Positions 25,801-40,200 of a stretch of 64,000 nucleotides of DNA are shown here, piece after piece. This DNA comes from Chamaea fasciata (lineage: Eukaryota > Chordata > Aves > Passeriformes > Sylviidae). Numbering within the stretch: the first letter of the stretch is position 1; each line of letters opens with the position of its first letter. The notes under the pieces are model-generated. The model ran no database searches, was not told where the DNA came from, and saw only the letters and a list, made by a program, of their open reading frames with translations. A program made the position numbers and the translations under genes. The stretch lies in NCBI GenBank assembly GCA_029207755.1, contig JARCOQ010000007.1:43791656-43855655 (forward strand), written 5' to 3'.

Positions 25801-26660
25801 CCTGTAGAATGACCTTATCCACCCAAAAGTTATGCAACACTAATTTTATCCATATTCATACAGTGCCTCTATTTTCATCCACTTTATAAGAGGCAAAATT
25901 ACAAAAGAAGCAAGCTTATTATTCACTGCAGAAATGTTTGGATGTGCCAATATAAAAGTGCACTATGAATTCCAAAGCCTCCAGCCTTTCTGTATGAAGG
26001 AGGAACTGAGGTGCCTATCTATGTCAGAAACTGCCCTATGATCTAACCTCCACTTTATATCTGTACTTCAGATGTACAAGTACTTCCGAATCTCATTATC
26101 AGAACTTCTAATATATAGGGCCTGGGGCACCTATAGATGAGGACAAATTTACTGCTGTATCCAGATGCTGTCTGGAAAGACTGCATCTTTGCATTTGCTT
26201 AAGTTTCTCTCCTGCTGAAACATGCATTGTACATTTTCAGCCCTTCTTTTGAGCAGCACAGAACACACTGTATTCTGCAGGTAATTGTAGTTTAAAGGCA
26301 CAAGCAGTATATTATTTGCTGTAAGTGCTGGGACTTATGTCCACATCTGTAACCAAAATCGATACTCATGCTTATCTATTCCTCTTTCCAAAGACCTCTT
26401 TATTTATAGGTGATAAAATTCGGCACTAGGTTTAAAAGGCTCTGAATCTCAAACTTAATTAAGGCACCTGTTTATCACCCAACATAACAAGCCATAAATT
26501 ATATAGATGTTTCAGTTTATTTTGCACTACAAACATGTCACTTTGATCGATATGGATTTGGCTTCTCTTGTGAACAGGAACATCCTTGAAAGTGTCAGCT
26601 CACTTTTTTTTCAGCACAACAGTAGGAAAACTTGATGAATAATTGTCAAACATGATTGAC
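22811..26660. other. AT-rich non-coding stretch, no gene seen
   Basis: No repeat family or exon recognised. Small frames (23086-23313 and 24842-25030 plus) lack domains. Short T runs near 23410 and 25120 are the only low-complexity features. Confidence 0.55.
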
Positions 26661-26759
26661 TGGGGAGAGATTTTCAAAGGCACAGGTGCCTGATGCCTAT
26701 TAGCTATCACTGGAATGTAGGTGCCTGGCTCCTGTTTGTCTTTGAAAGTCTCCTTCCCA
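26661..26759. mobile_element. Palindromic relic, probable old non-autonomous DNA transposon
   Basis: The left end, TGGGGAGAGATTTTCAAAGG and CACAG, pairs with the complement of the right end (TGGGAAGGAGACTTTCAAAG on the minus strand). This gives imperfect terminal inverted repeats of about 25 bp around a 50-bp core. The core contains AGGTGCCTG at two places. Sauropsid and other amniote genomes hold many ancient palindromic repeats built from TTTTCAAA and AGGTGCCTA-like motifs, and this looks like one of them. There is no coding capacity and no clear target duplication. Confidence 0.55.
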
Positions 26760-29700
26760 GATATATCAAAAGCCTTAGACAGAGTTATTTATCTGAATTG
26801 GAAATGACCTTCCATATATTTAAAAGGAGCTGAAATTTATGGAAAATTATAAGGGACTGTGTAGTAGCTTTATCACTTATTTAAGTTGGAAATTCTGCTA
26901 GAGATATGGAAAATCTTGTTGCAGGGAATTCCTACTGAAATTCAAAAAAATATATAATATGGTAGAGCTGGAAGACAGGATTTAAAAGGAAAAGATTTAG
27001 GCCCTAAATCAGTATAGGGAAAACTAATTAATGGAGTTGATTCACTTCTGCTAACCCGGGAATAGGCCTTACGAAAATTGAATAAGCTACATAAAAAGAA
27101 AGCATAACCATATCTTGGAAAGGAGAGTAGTGTACTTCAGTTCCTTCATGATCATCTTAATAATTTTTTTAATGTGGGGACAGTAGGATATTATTCTGGA
27201 ATAATATTAGTTCCTTGCTCTGTGAGCATAGAGTAAATAGATTGTACTTTAAAACTTGAAGGAATTAATAGCATATGCCTATAGAGTGACAGTAGAAAAC
27301 CTTTACCTAAACTATTAAAGTACAAGTGAAATTACAGTGCAAGGCCTAGAATAGCCACTTTTGCATCCTAATTGCTCACTTTTCTCTTTTCCTTCATTTA
27401 CCATCTAATAACTGCAAAAATGAAGGGCCTTGGTTTTGTGTAGATGGGTTATTTTAAGAGATGTCATCTATTACCCTTGCATGACTGAGAGTAGCTTTCA
27501 TTCCCCCTTAGTATTTTTTAGTACATCTAAAAGGTTTTGGTCAGGCTTCCTATTTGGCAAGTGCTCCCTATTGAGAGTGCACAGCCCCGTTGGAAGTCTC
27601 ACCAAACTAAGTGTGAATCCGACAGATTAGGACCTGATGATGAGGAGGAAATGTAGGAACACTTCATAAATCTGGTTGATTGAATGCAGTGAAAACAGCC
27701 CTCATTTAAATTCCAGGAAGTTTGGTGTTTTCTCTTCATCTCTGTTTACCTTTCATCAGTCAATCTTTCTGGACATAACATCTGAGTTCATTTTTCTTCA
27801 TGAATTGAATGAATCACAATAAATTGAGAAGTGGTTAACCAAGTGATAGTAAGTATTGCTTTTTTAAACCATATTTTTCTCTACATTAAGAAAATTTTAC
27901 CCAATCAACAAAAAATAAAAACAGTTCTATGTGATTTAGCTCCCCATCCATTCTCTGTGAGTAGAACTGACTGCAGTGATTTGAAAGTTAATTAAATTTA
28001 GAATTATTTATGAATATTAAGATTAAAGAAATATATTTACAGAACTTTGGTTGTATTCTTAAATAAAATTGGGAAACATAGTGCTTAACTGACTGATTCA
28101 CTTTGTTAATTATGACTCATATGTTAGTTTTGAACTTTGTGGGTTAATATAGAGAAAAGGTTGAGATGAGATACTATGACAAGAATTCCTATACTTTGAG
28201 GATTATTTCAATAACTTCTAAATTTGTACTTTTTTCCTACTTAGAAAAGACCTTGTAAGTCTTCTTATATCTAATGTCATTGAAAATAACCCCTAATGAA
28301 TAAGAGTGAAAGTGTACAATGTATTTTAATGAATTATGTAAATTTAATATCTAAATATTTTTCAACATAAAAACTTTCAAAAAAGCTTAGGGTGCTTTCA
28401 CTGATACATACATACAGACTACTTACACTAAAGATCAAAAGTATTCTTGCTTGTAGTATTAGTAACTGTAACTCTGCTTGAAAGTTTTTTAAATTCTCAC
28501 TGCTAAAATTTTGGGAGGATTTGTCTTCTTAATGTGATCATGAAATATTTTTCCCTTCTAGCTCAGCTGGATTGTGAGCTAACAGAAATTAGCAGAGACA
28601 TGGACTTGTTTTGTATGTTTTTGAGCATGTTCTGTGTCAGATAAAGGTTGTTAGAAAGCTGGACATGTGATGCAATGTTGAATTGAGAAAACTCTGTTCT
28701 GTGACATTAGAGTTCCAAAAATGGCAAAAGCTATTTTGAGAGTTGTTTGTACAGTATAGGGTTTTATTCTCTTCCTAATATGACAAACTATGTAGTAAAC
28801 TTTTAATTTTTTTTTCAGCTCAAGCATTTCAATTAGTTAAGTGACCCACAAGTTGCTTTTCAGCAGCATAATTTTCTTACCTTTATTTTTTCATGAAAAC
28901 AGTATACCAAGGCTCTGAGTTCCCAACACCATCATAGTAGCCACTATAGATGCATAAAATCTAGACAATTTCTATCCTATTGGTCTTACAATGCAATAGA
29001 AGGAAGCACAGTAAAGAACTTTGAAGAGACAAATGAGAAAGCAAAACATGGAATCAGTCTATTCTAAGTACCACACCAATGGTGTGTACTGCTAAATCAT
29101 GTGGTCTCTCTTGTCTCTCAGCCAAAATATTTACTCAAAATTGAAACCATATTTATTTAGAACTGCTTTGACATGCTGTGATTTCCAAATTAATTTTTAA
29201 AATATTTTAAACTTAATCACATGGAGGTGAGAGAGGCAGAAGAAAGAGAAAAGAAAAAAGAAGAACGAGCAACTGCTAGACTCTAACACACCTGGGCCAA
29301 ACAATGGTGATGGTGTTTGAAACAGCAGTATATCTGATGAGTTTTATTCTGTCTTTTTGTCTAACTACTTGAAATGTATTAAGTGCAGGACCTTATGTTA
29401 AGAAACTGGCAAATAAACCACTTCATTTTTGTTGTTAAACAGTAGGCAATAACTTGGTGTAAGAAATTGTCTGAGGCTGACAAAAGATAAAGGCTTGTTA
29501 GGGTAGATGTGTAAATTGTTCCGATTTTTCTCTTATGCAGCTAATCAAACTTTGTCTTTAAATTGTTTGTTTGTTATATTTTTGCTGAGGCTTACATCCC
29601 TTAGTAAAATTCTTGTATTTATGAGATAACACAGCTGGTAGGCAAAAGGCACAGATTAAAACATGCTGTTGAGCTGAAATGAGGAAATCATAAAACAATA

Positions 29701-32700
29701 GTTTCTTATGCTCACTACACTGTGAAGTGTAATCCAAATATCAAGTGAAACCTTTAAGGGGCAGGGAGGGAGGAAAACATCACCAAACAAACAAAACCCC
29801 TCCACTTTAATTTCCTTCTATTATCTCAAGAATATCATCACATTTCCGTAAGTCTGAAATATGAAGTAAAGCTCTACAAAATGTTTCTTTTCAACTAAGC
29901 ACAACCAGATTATCTTGAAATCATTGAGCTGAGCATAACAAAGATTTCTTACTAATTTACTGGAGTTTAGCAGAGGAACAGGACTACACCAACAAGGAAG
30001 TTATTTTCTCAGAGGAACATAAACCTGACAGATAAGCCAAACCATCCAAGGCCTTTTAAATATTTCATTCCTCTACACCTACATAAAGACCTGAATAATG
30101 GCTGCACCTTATCTGACCTTTTCTTTTCATCCTTATTTATATTATAATCTGTTGCAATAGCCTTTGTTTCCAATTTTCTGGTAGGATTTAACAATTTTTG
30201 TCCTCAATTTTGTATTCTATGCTCAGTAAACATCTGTGGATTTTGATTTGTTGGGGTTTTTTTTCTTTCTTCTTCTCTGCCCTTTGTAATTGATGGATGA
30301 GCCCTTACAAAGGAAGGCTTAGAGGAGATGGCCATGGACAATTATGAAATCTGGGAAGGATGTGCAGAGTCTAAACTCATTGCAAAGGAGACCATAGGAA
30401 GCCTTTACTCTCTCTGGAAGGCAATATCAGATATTAGCTAACTGTTAATCCCTTCATTATTAAATAATATGCCAAAAAAAAAAAAAGTTACATAGAGGAC
30501 TTAAACTGAGAAACAAGCAAAAGACCTGTGAGGAGAGCAATGGTTTTGATTTGGTTTCATCCCATGTATCCTTTGGAGTGCTGGGGATGTCTGGTGTCTT
30601 GATGATGAGCTCAGGAGATTTTTGCTTTATTTTGATTCAAATGAATGCTAGAATTGCTTCAGTCTGCTAAGAACAATTTGTACTTGCACTCTGATTCAAA
30701 CCTGTTCCTGCATCTCTCTGTTAGATCAAAATCCCATGTAACCCAACTAAAAAATAAGTAAATTCTTTATCAAACATTTATGCCCCATGTGCAGAATATC
30801 TAAAAGAAATTGGTCAGTCCTGCACTCTGGCACCACCAACAGTGCAGAAACTTCCTCCCTGACCACCAGATTCCCAGAGCAGAACTATTCCTCTAAATGC
30901 CTGCACTCATCAGAAAACCCTGGATTCCCTCTTGGTCCTACGTGAAGAAATAGTACAGTTCTTTTCATGTGAAGTTCCTCACAAAACACACTTTTGTTAT
31001 CTCAGATAACTTCATAAAAGTGGTGGGTTGCATAAGCTAAGGAAGATAAGCTCAGCTTTGCAATCAGATGCTTGTTACATGAAGTGCTTCCAAATGTGTA
31101 TGTGAAATCCTTCTAGCTCTCTTTGTCATCCAAGACCCTTAATGAAAAAATTATAAGTCAGCCTCTCATACACAGCTATGAAATCAAAGAAAGGTGCTGA
31201 ACAAGTTTAATATCTGTGTCTTTATGCTTTCATGCAGAGTTTACATAGTGAAAAAGAAAAAAGTCTTTTAGAAGCAATAGGGTGAAATTAAAATCCAGCC
31301 AAACTTTAATTGAAATAATTGCTAACACTGCTATTGAATGACAATGAAGAGCATACAATAGTAGCACAAAATCTGAAGGTCTTTCCAGAATTTACTTCCT
31401 TTGACATTCTGAAGAAGATAAGCACTTGAATACTCAAGAGGTTTCAGCTTCAAGTGATAAATCTGCTCCTTGCTCTGATCACATGTGTTTCCTAGATCCT
31501 GCTCAGAAACCATCCAAAGGAGATTTTTCTTTCTGCAGTAGATGGCTAAATGAAAAGCATTCTGCCTTAGGATGATATTGGCAAAAAGTTCATAGAGGTT
31601 CTAAACCTCATTGGTTAAAGTGGCAGAATTCAAAGGACAGCAACTGAATTAAAGATGGAACTGCACCTTGCTCTGAGAGTCCATTAACCACAGATTGCTG
31701 GCATGTGGTGGAGCACTGTGGGAAGTACTTGTATATCCTTCTCCTGTTTTTCCAGAGCTACAAAAACATTTTCTATTGTCCATTTTAAGAGACAAATCTC
31801 AAATTATCTTTTCCCTGACTGGTTGACTCATTCATCTGCCCTAATGTTTTTCACAAGGCTCAGGAAAAAAGTACCTTTAACTATTGCAAAGATGTCACCT
31901 TTGACATATAGTAGTGGAGGGGGCGGGGGGGTCAAGCAAACTGCCTGAACTTACGGGATCAAACATGAAGAGTCAGCAGGCTTTTATTCCTTCCCTCCTA
32001 CTCTGTTACCTCTAAATCTACTAATAAGAGTATAAAAATTCTTCAAACAACACTGCATAAACTCTGCAGATTTATCTGCCCTCTGAGCAGCGTAGATGTG
32101 TACTTAATTCCTAGAATCTATAGATGGCCTGCTACCATTAAAAAGAGGCCATGGAGAAGCAGGAAAGTAGATGGCAAAGACTTGCCTCCAATCACTTTTT
32201 CATCCAGTTCTAAATGTTTTGACTTTGCAAAAAAATATTTGATTATAAATCTGTGCTATTTATATGCAGAAACTAAACATGCCAGTAACAAATAGCTGTC
32301 TGTGAAAACAGTAGATGACCCCTTAATACAAATACCATGTGAAGGGTACTTAGTATTATAGATGATTTGTTAGGTGAGAGGATAAAAGCATTGCATGAAA
32401 TTCCTCAGTGATTTGAATTTACAACAATATGTAGAAAGCCATATGGATGTTATTGTAGGGAGACGTGGAAGAGTTGGTATCCTTTTGAATTCCTAATGGT
32501 TCTTAGCATAAACCAGCCCTGAGTCTACTGAAAAAATACTACATTTACCAATAGGTATGTGACCCAAAAGTAGATTACTGTTTTTAACTCAACATTTGTC
32601 TGATCTACATTTTCACTTCTTCCACCACCATAATCACTACAAGGCAGTTCACTGAAAAAAAGATATCTTTTTAATATATTTTCCAGCTCCTGAATCTTAT

Positions 32701-35700
32701 CTGGGTGTGAATTTCTTAAATAATTGTTTAGGGATATATCTTATGCTGGCCTGGAACATAAACTGATTCAGACCACTCATTCTCTGCATTTGCTTGCTGT
32801 CCTTAGCTGTTTAATTGTTCTAAGGCTGCCTCTGCAGAGAGAAAAACTAGAAAACAATTGAATGACGAAATTGAGACAATAATGTTGCCAACTATGCCCC
32901 AGAGAAAATCTGTTTTCTGGACTTTCCTAACCTCTAGCATGCAGTTTACACCTACATAAACACAACAATTCCTTTTTTAGACAAAATAAGATACATATTT
33001 GAAAGTCTGATGTTAGTGGAGATTTTTAAAAATTACCAGTGGTGATTACAAAATTGATTGTACATCCAAAGTACATACTAATATTGGGAAAAAATTCCAG
33101 TATGGGATTAGTGTAGGAAAGATAAAGATTAAAATTAATACTTACACTTTCAAATACTATTTAACAGGAAGTATGTCCCTTTACAATCTCAGTCTTGCTG
33201 AACACTCTGTTGACAAAAAATTACAAAGTTATTCTATTCTTGTGCAAGATGTTTTCTTCATGTCTGGCACGCAATACATTGAATTCTCTTAGTGCATGTA
33301 AACATTCTACTTGATAAACAAAAAGCTTAGTATATGTGATGTTACATATTTGAATACAGCGTTTAATATCTTATATTGTGAAGAATATTCTGTTCATTTA
33401 TAAAGAAAATAAGCCAAATTCCACTGCATCTGAAAATTGCTATGAAAGAATTTGCAGACACAGTGAATGGCAATTGCTCAGCAACACTACAGACTGAGAG
33501 AGACTAAACTGATTAAGATGAACAATGAAAATTATACACCCTCACAAAAGGAAAAGCAGGGAGAACAAACTGATGTTACTTGACAGAAAATGAAAAGTGA
33601 AACAAAGGAAGGTGGGCTTTTTATACATATATACATACAAAACTAAACTGTGGAACTCCTTGAGAAAATATTGGGGATTTCTTGCATTATAAAAGAAATA
33701 GTAATTAAAATTTGGGTAAATTAATTAAAAAACAGACCCAGCCTTGGCTATACTAAGTAGAATGGTCCAGTTGAAACAGCAACTCTTTAATACTAAAATC
33801 TCTGCAATGTGTGATTTTAGGCCATGGAAGTATTATTTTATTCTTGCCCTATTTTTAATACTTTTCCTGGGCCCACATGCCTATTTCCAGTGGACAACAG
33901 TGTTTTAGACTGAACTGGTCTTTAAGATGATCAATCTTCTGTTCTTCTGTTCTAAAGGCAAAGATTTGAATCCCAACTCTTCAGCAGAACCTTCAGAAGG
34001 ATAACTATACATGCAATGTGGTTTGTATCTTAATTTCAGACAGCACAATAGGTTGGGTTGTATTGGATTCGTCTGAGAGACACATTTTTTTAAATATGTG
34101 AATTTAAGTCTTTTAGATTTTAAAACTTAGACCTCAATATCTTCAAATTAGAGAGAAAAAGGGGAAGATGTTGATTTAATGGAGGTGGTAGACCTCTAGG
34201 AAGGCCAAGTTCAAGTCACTGGCAAGTACAGATTCATATCCCTCTCAAGTGACTAAACTGAAGAATGTAGATTTTGACTTCTATTTTGGCTTTGGTGTTC
34301 TGAGGTACCATAAAGTAGCAGAGAAAATAGTTCAAACAAGAACTGTAATAGCTTAATAAATTTGTATCTATGGGATGGGGCAACTTAGTGAAACTCCGCA
34401 GCTGTTACAATTTTATCACTTAAAAATCTCATTTTGTTTGCTATATTTAGTTGCTATAACTTCTCTTCTAGTCCATGTATTGATCATCTGTGCTTTTAAG
34501 TGCCTTAAAAGAATGATAAAGTTCTCTTTACCAATATTAGGTAGAAATCCTTAATCAAAAGATTTTATTTATTTAAGTGGTTTTGTTCTGTAGTAACTGT
34601 AAAGTCTTGTGTATGCTTGTTGTAGCAGTTATAGGTAAAGTTGCTTTGCTACAAGAAAATAAACCAATAACTTTACATGAAAGAGTTTGGCTGTCACACA
34701 GATCAGGGAATGAACTCACAAATTTTGTCAGTTTTCACCTCACTTATAAAATATTAATAAATAACAAGGAAATCCAGGACAAAATATTTACAGTCTTTTG
34801 TTAATCCTGTATGTCTTCATTTCTTTGTACACAGGCTAAGTTTACAAATGTTACCATCTGATTTTCAGGAATGTTTGGCGCTTCAAAATCCTCCAAGATA
34901 AAATCTGAATGGATGGATTTTCAGGCTCCCAAAGAGCTACATCAGTTGCAGTCAGGGGTTGAAATGCGTACGTCTGAAATTCTTTTGACCACAGATTTTT
35001 AAAAATATGTTTTCTGGTAGAAAAAGTTGTGAGAACCAAAATACAAGAGGGAAAAGTCAGACTTGGGGGAACCTGATAGTCTGTACCCATAAAGGTAGGA
35101 ATCCCACCATGGAGATGGGCTCTGATCCTCTCTACAAAGTGCTCATCACCCTTGGCTAATACTTTTTGTTTTGCAGTGTACTGCTGCTACTGGTTGATCT
35201 TGACAAATTAGTTCATAAAAAGGATAGTCCTTTTAATGCACAGGGTATGCTGGGTCTGGCATTGTCAAGCATTCATTATTTGCACAGAAACACCTAAAAT
35301 ATTTTCTTGAGAGGGGAGACACCCTCCACTGCAGGTCCAGTAAAACAGGCTAATCAGGGGCAGGTTTCAAGTCTGTCTGCCAAGTTAGAAACAGAGCCAG
35401 TGAGTAAACCACATACCTCTGATGCATTCAAGTGTGCACCTGGTGTTAGTTAATTGGGTGAAGACTTTTTGCCTGTGGGTGGAAAGGATTTGTTGAAAGA
35501 AGGTTTTTCTATTCCCCCACTACCCCTACCCACAATGAGAAAAAGAATTTGATTGACTGGTCTATTTTGCAAGACTGTCTGGTTCAGGACTGGGGAATGT
35601 TCAAGGTTAAAAGCAGAGTTATTTGATTTCCAAAAATAAATAAGCAGGTTTTAGGATACATAAGACAAATAGAATTCTTCTCTCAAGTAGACCTTAAATT

Positions 35701-36754
35701 CTCACTGACATGGAAATAGAGAGTGGAATAAGAAGATTCATTACAGCGATTTTATTGCTGATTTCTCCAGTAGGGTGTTTGAAAGTGGGTAAAACACAGA
35801 TGGTTTCTTTTTCCATTGCATGTGTCTACACAGAGCATAGGGGCATGGCTACTGGAAAACAGCATACCAGTTTCTGGCAAGGATAATAAATAAATGACGG
35901 TGTAAAAACTTTCCCAGATTTAAAGCATGCTAGAAATATTTAACAAATTCAGATTCACAGAAACCATCTATTTTGGTTCTCTTTTACAAGAGAGGGAATG
36001 GATCCACAGAGCCTTGAGGGCGAGATCCTGCACACTACTCTGTGCTGCAGAAGACCCTGTGGAGTGCAGACGTTGTTAAGTTCTGCTCAGAGACCCATTG
36101 TGATTTACAGGTCAAAGACATGCAGTCACATGGTAGCCAGCACAAATGTGCTGCAGCTCCTACTGTACTGGAAGGAAAGCCAAGGTACAAAATAAGTGAG
36201 TGAATATAAGATTATTCCTGATTCATGGCACTTTTCCAAGCATGTTTATTCATTCTCATAAATAGTGGGAGGCAATCATTCTGAGTCCTCTTGCTGAAAT
36301 CAAACTGCAAAGCAGTAAATGATTCAGCACATTGACAAAATATGAAAAGGTGGGAAAGCTTAGTGTTAGCAAGAGAATTGCAATTTTACTGAAGCCTCAT
36401 TAATTGTCAAGCTCATCTGTGAACTAACACATGGAGGAAAGTGTTGTAAGACAAGCCCATAGAGAAAAAAAAAAAAAAAATTTAAAAAATTTACTTTTTA
36501 CCATTTCATGAGCAGGTAGACTACAATCATAAATAAAAGAGCTTGTTATTAAGTAACTTGGAGGGCTGTATAGGAGATTTAAAAGTAAAGTGTAATGACT
36601 GATGATACTGAAATAGGAGAATCTGTGGACTCCCTCAAATGTAGAGAGGCTTACTGGGACATCCGGAAAGCTTAGAAAGTTGGGAATTACCGGCTGTATA
36701 GAATTTAACAGAGAGTGCTGCATTCTTCACCCAGAATAGGGTAATCTTGCTAAT
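26760..36754. other. Long AT-rich non-coding stretch, no gene seen
   Basis: About 10 kb with only short, domain-free frames (largest 81 codons at 31703-31948 plus). Local items are a purine-rich tract at 29231-29268, an A12 run at 30474-30485, a G-rich patch near 31915-31931 and an A-run near 36464-36480. Complex, mildly GC-richer sequence at 34850-35600 and 36000-36190 was inspected, but no exon with consistent frame and splice sites could be supported. Confidence 0.5.
29231..29268 (+). repeat. Purine-rich tract
   Basis: A nearly continuous run of A and G (GAGAGAGGCAGAAGAAAGAG, then AAAAGAAAAAAGAAGAA) with a single C. It is low-complexity sequence with triplex-forming potential and no identified function. 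Confidence 0.65.
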
Positions 36755-37275
36755 GCAGACAAAGAAGGGGAGAAAAGGCTGTAAAGCAGAGAAAGAGAGC
36801 TGTGCTCATTCTCATCTCAAGTCCTGTGTGCAGTTTTGGGCACCTCGGTACAAGAACATCAAACTATTCATGTGTTCACAGGAGGACAACCAAGATTGTG
36901 ACAGGTCTGAGGTCACTTGGCTTATTCAGCCAGGAGGAGACAGAAGGGTGATCTCATGGCACCTAGTGCTTCCTCAAGGGGGGGCTATGGAGGGGAAGAC
37001 GCTGTGGTGACCAGCAATGGGAACTGAAAGAATCGAATGAATCTGCAAGGTTCATTACAAAGGGGAGGTTTAGATTAGACATAGGAGAAGGATCTTCACT
37101 GACAGAGTGGTCTGTCACTGAACCAACTTCACAGGGAAATACTGGAGAATTCAAGGAGCATCTGAACAACAATCTTAGGCATATAGTTTAGTTTTAGGTA
37201 GAACTAAAAGAGCAGGGAACTCGACTTGGTGATACTTATGGGTCCCTATCAACCTGAGATATTCTAGGATTCCAA
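36755..37275 (+). mobile_element. CR1 LINE fragment with the end of ORF2 and 3' region
   Basis: This copy of about 520 bp runs to the CR1 3' terminus (AACTCGACTTGGTGATACTT, then GGGTCCCTATCAACCTGAGA and TATTCTAGGATTCC). Near its start the plus frame at 36822-36854 reads SCVQFWAPRYK, which matches the conserved peptide near the C-terminus of CR1 ORF2 (endonuclease-reverse transcriptase). Downstream, GGAGGTTTAGATTAGACATA and GGATCTTCACTGACAGAGTG are familiar CR1 3' segments. The frame soon diverges from the expected protein, so it is a dead 5'-truncated copy. The open frame 36747-37010 is a remnant of the element and not a host gene. Confidence 0.88.
36822..36854 (+). pseudogene. Remnant of CR1 ORF2 C-terminus
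   Basis: Eleven codons preserve the CVQFWAP-like peptide found close to the end of avian CR1 ORF2. The upstream reverse transcriptase and endonuclease domains are missing because of 5' truncation, and the sequence after it does not keep the family's protein. It has no enzymatic potential. Confidence 0.65.
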
Positions 37276-40200
37276 GATTTCTGAAAGCATGGAGCCAATT
37301 TCAGTAATTTTAACTGGTTGCATAAGAGGTTCTGATTGGCCTGTGTTACTATGGTCTTCAAGTAAAAAACATTTTTGTCTTTTTTAAGAGGAAAATAAAA
37401 GTCAGACCCTACTGAAAAAAACTGATAAGTCAGCTCTGTTTGAAAAAAATACATTTATTTATAGAAGGAGGCACGTAGATAAAGTGCTAATTGAACAAAA
37501 TAAGAAATTCAATTTCCTTTGAAAACAATATATGTTTTTCCACTGTGAGAACTTGGTGTAGCTCATAGTCTTGTACAAGTAAAGTTTCTCATATTTCTAT
37601 ATTTTTTCCAGTTTCCTTTGATGCTTTTTTTACTAGGAGGTGGAAAAGGTATTAAACTTTTCAAACGGAAAGCTGTCAGGATCTCGTCAGTATATTAAGG
37701 TGTGAAGATTGTAACTATGCATGCTGTGATTTTAGCTGTGGCTTAGGAAGGCAGTTAAAGAGCAACCTAAGTGTGTATCTGAGTCATCTCCTTGGAGTGA
37801 CACATTTAAAAGAACTGTCTCCTATTTAATGTGTCCTTGTCACTGTACATGTTATGCATCATCAAAAATGAATCAACTTAAACTCTGTCCCCCTTCCTAA
37901 GCATTTGTTCTTCAGCCTAAGAAAAAACTAGAATTTATGTTGACTATCTGAAATAGTTATTTTACTTGTATGTGAAAAAAAAAATATTGAAAGAAATTGT
38001 ATGAAATTTAATGTAAGGAGTTAAGTCTCAGGATCATTAAAATAACTACTAAAGAGTGAAACACAGTAAAGCCTACACATTTATAAGTTTTTAAGAGCAT
38101 CACAGCTCTCTGCAGTCTTCCATAACCTTCAAATGGGTAGGTGTAGGAGAACTGTCGCACTGTTCAGGTCACTCCCACTCAATTAGCATTTTCTCTCCCT
38201 AAAGTGCCAGGTTGTAGTGACTAAGATCCAAGCTTGAAAGAGGAAGCCTTTTTACTTAACTGCTTAGGTCTGGTTCTGCCCGCTCATTCTGCTCCAAGTC
38301 TCCCTGTTTAAAGATTAAATCAGTTAAAGGAATTAAGTTTAACTTACTGTCCCTTCTGACATAGTTGGTAATATCCTTTTCCTGAGGAGAATCAAATGAT
38401 TAGGAAAGTCATACATGTCTGTGTTAGCAGCATTCAGCAACAGGAAAAAGCATCAGAGGTTAAGATAAGGTTAAGATATTAGAGCAATTGTTGGGAGATT
38501 TTGAAATTAATTTCCAATTAGATATATTTTCAGTCTTTTCAGGTTGACAATCAGATGGAGAAAACTTCAATCCTACAACTGAGCCTGATGGGAGCCAAGA
38601 GGATCACTGTGTTGCAGCACTGGCAGCTCTCACAATCTTATTGCAGCATCCTAATTTCTTTCTGATCTTTCAGAGGTGACTGGGATAATGAGTCATTTCA
38701 GCAGTGGTATAAAGACACTGAAAATATTTGTAGAGGGAAAAAAAAACCCCACACTTTTTGAGGCAAGAGAAGACAAGATGTTGCTACGTCCCACACTTAA
38801 GGATGAAGTACTAGCAGTAGTTTGGGTGACTATCATGATATTTAGATAATAGGGTTTGAGGGACAACTTACACTGCAAGAATGAAGAGACAGAGACAGCC
38901 ATCTCAGTATTCAGATTCCACTGGAGTTGTGTCCACTTTGAACTTAGTCATTCACTACAACAGAAAAAATCTAGCCCTGAAAAGATAAATTCCGTAAAAT
39001 ATTTTCATTAAAAAAATAAAATAATTAAAAAAAAAATAAAAAAAAATTGGTTGAATCGGGAGTCCAAAAGGCTTTGTGCGCAAGTTACAGTGCTGAGATA
39101 CTGAATTATAACTATTGCAATTTGAAAGGTGAATTGCAGGATACAAGCCCTTAAGTCATGTATGTCATTTGTGAAAATGGATGACCTACAAATAGGAAGG
39201 GAGGCTATATATTGAAACTGTATTTTCTGGTGTCAGTGTTTCTAGTGTCACCTCTTCTATTAGATAAATTTTTCAGTTACAAATCCAAAGTTGAATTTGG
39301 TTTTAGATTTTTTTTGCATGAAAAATATGTTTCATGTTTCTTGTTTCTGCAAAAGTTGTGGTCTATGTTCATGCACAACCTCAGTGACCTCAAAGTCTTC
39401 TTGTAAACCTTGTTCAAGAGCAGTCCAGCAGAATACTTGGCTGAAAATTCAAAGTGGCATCTAGAGTTTGTGAGTACATGTATTAGTAATACATGATAAA
39501 ATAAGAAATATTAAAAATGTCACCAATTAGAATGGTGAATTAGCCTTTGGAATTTTATCATTCATATATAAAAATTATTACAAATTAGTATGGCTAACCA
39601 AAAAGGTCTGTTAGACAGTTTGGTTGTCTCTAATAAATACTTAAAGTCAATTTTCTACTCTAGATCAAAAGGAGGAAGAAATAATATTATCTTTCCATCT
39701 TAAACAGGTTAAAAGCTATTTTTAATACCAGACATACTGAGGCAAGACTTGTTATTTTTGGACTTTCAAGTCATTCTGTTTTAATCTGTGATCTGATATT
39801 TTTATGAAGCACTGTTTGGCTTGGGGGAGGAGGGTTTCCTGTCAAACTACAGCTAGCAACTTTTACTTCAGCTTTGAAAATGAGAGGTCCAGCTAGAGTA
39901 ATGCAAAAATTATTATAAAAATATAATGGAAACCCAGAATTTGGAATTCTGCAAGAGGATTTTTTCCCTTCCAAATCTTGATTTTGCTTCATTTCTTTTT
40001 TTGGATGTCATTTTCTGTTGATCATCATCAAACTGCATTTTGTCCCATGAACTTTTTGAAATAGCTCTCAACATTTTTCCTTTTTGTAAAACAGACTCTT
40101 TTTTTGAGGGGAAAAAAAGGTAGAGCAAGGACACAGAAACGTAATATTTATGCCTGATATACCTGGTATTAATCCGTGAAATTAATCCTGGTGTCAGACA

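Noticed and set aside
35998..36195. Possible exon at 36.0-36.2 kb (65-codon frame in GC-richer sequence)
   Set aside because: No domain, and no strong splice acceptor or partner exon could be found. The sequence may be an old unclassified repeat.
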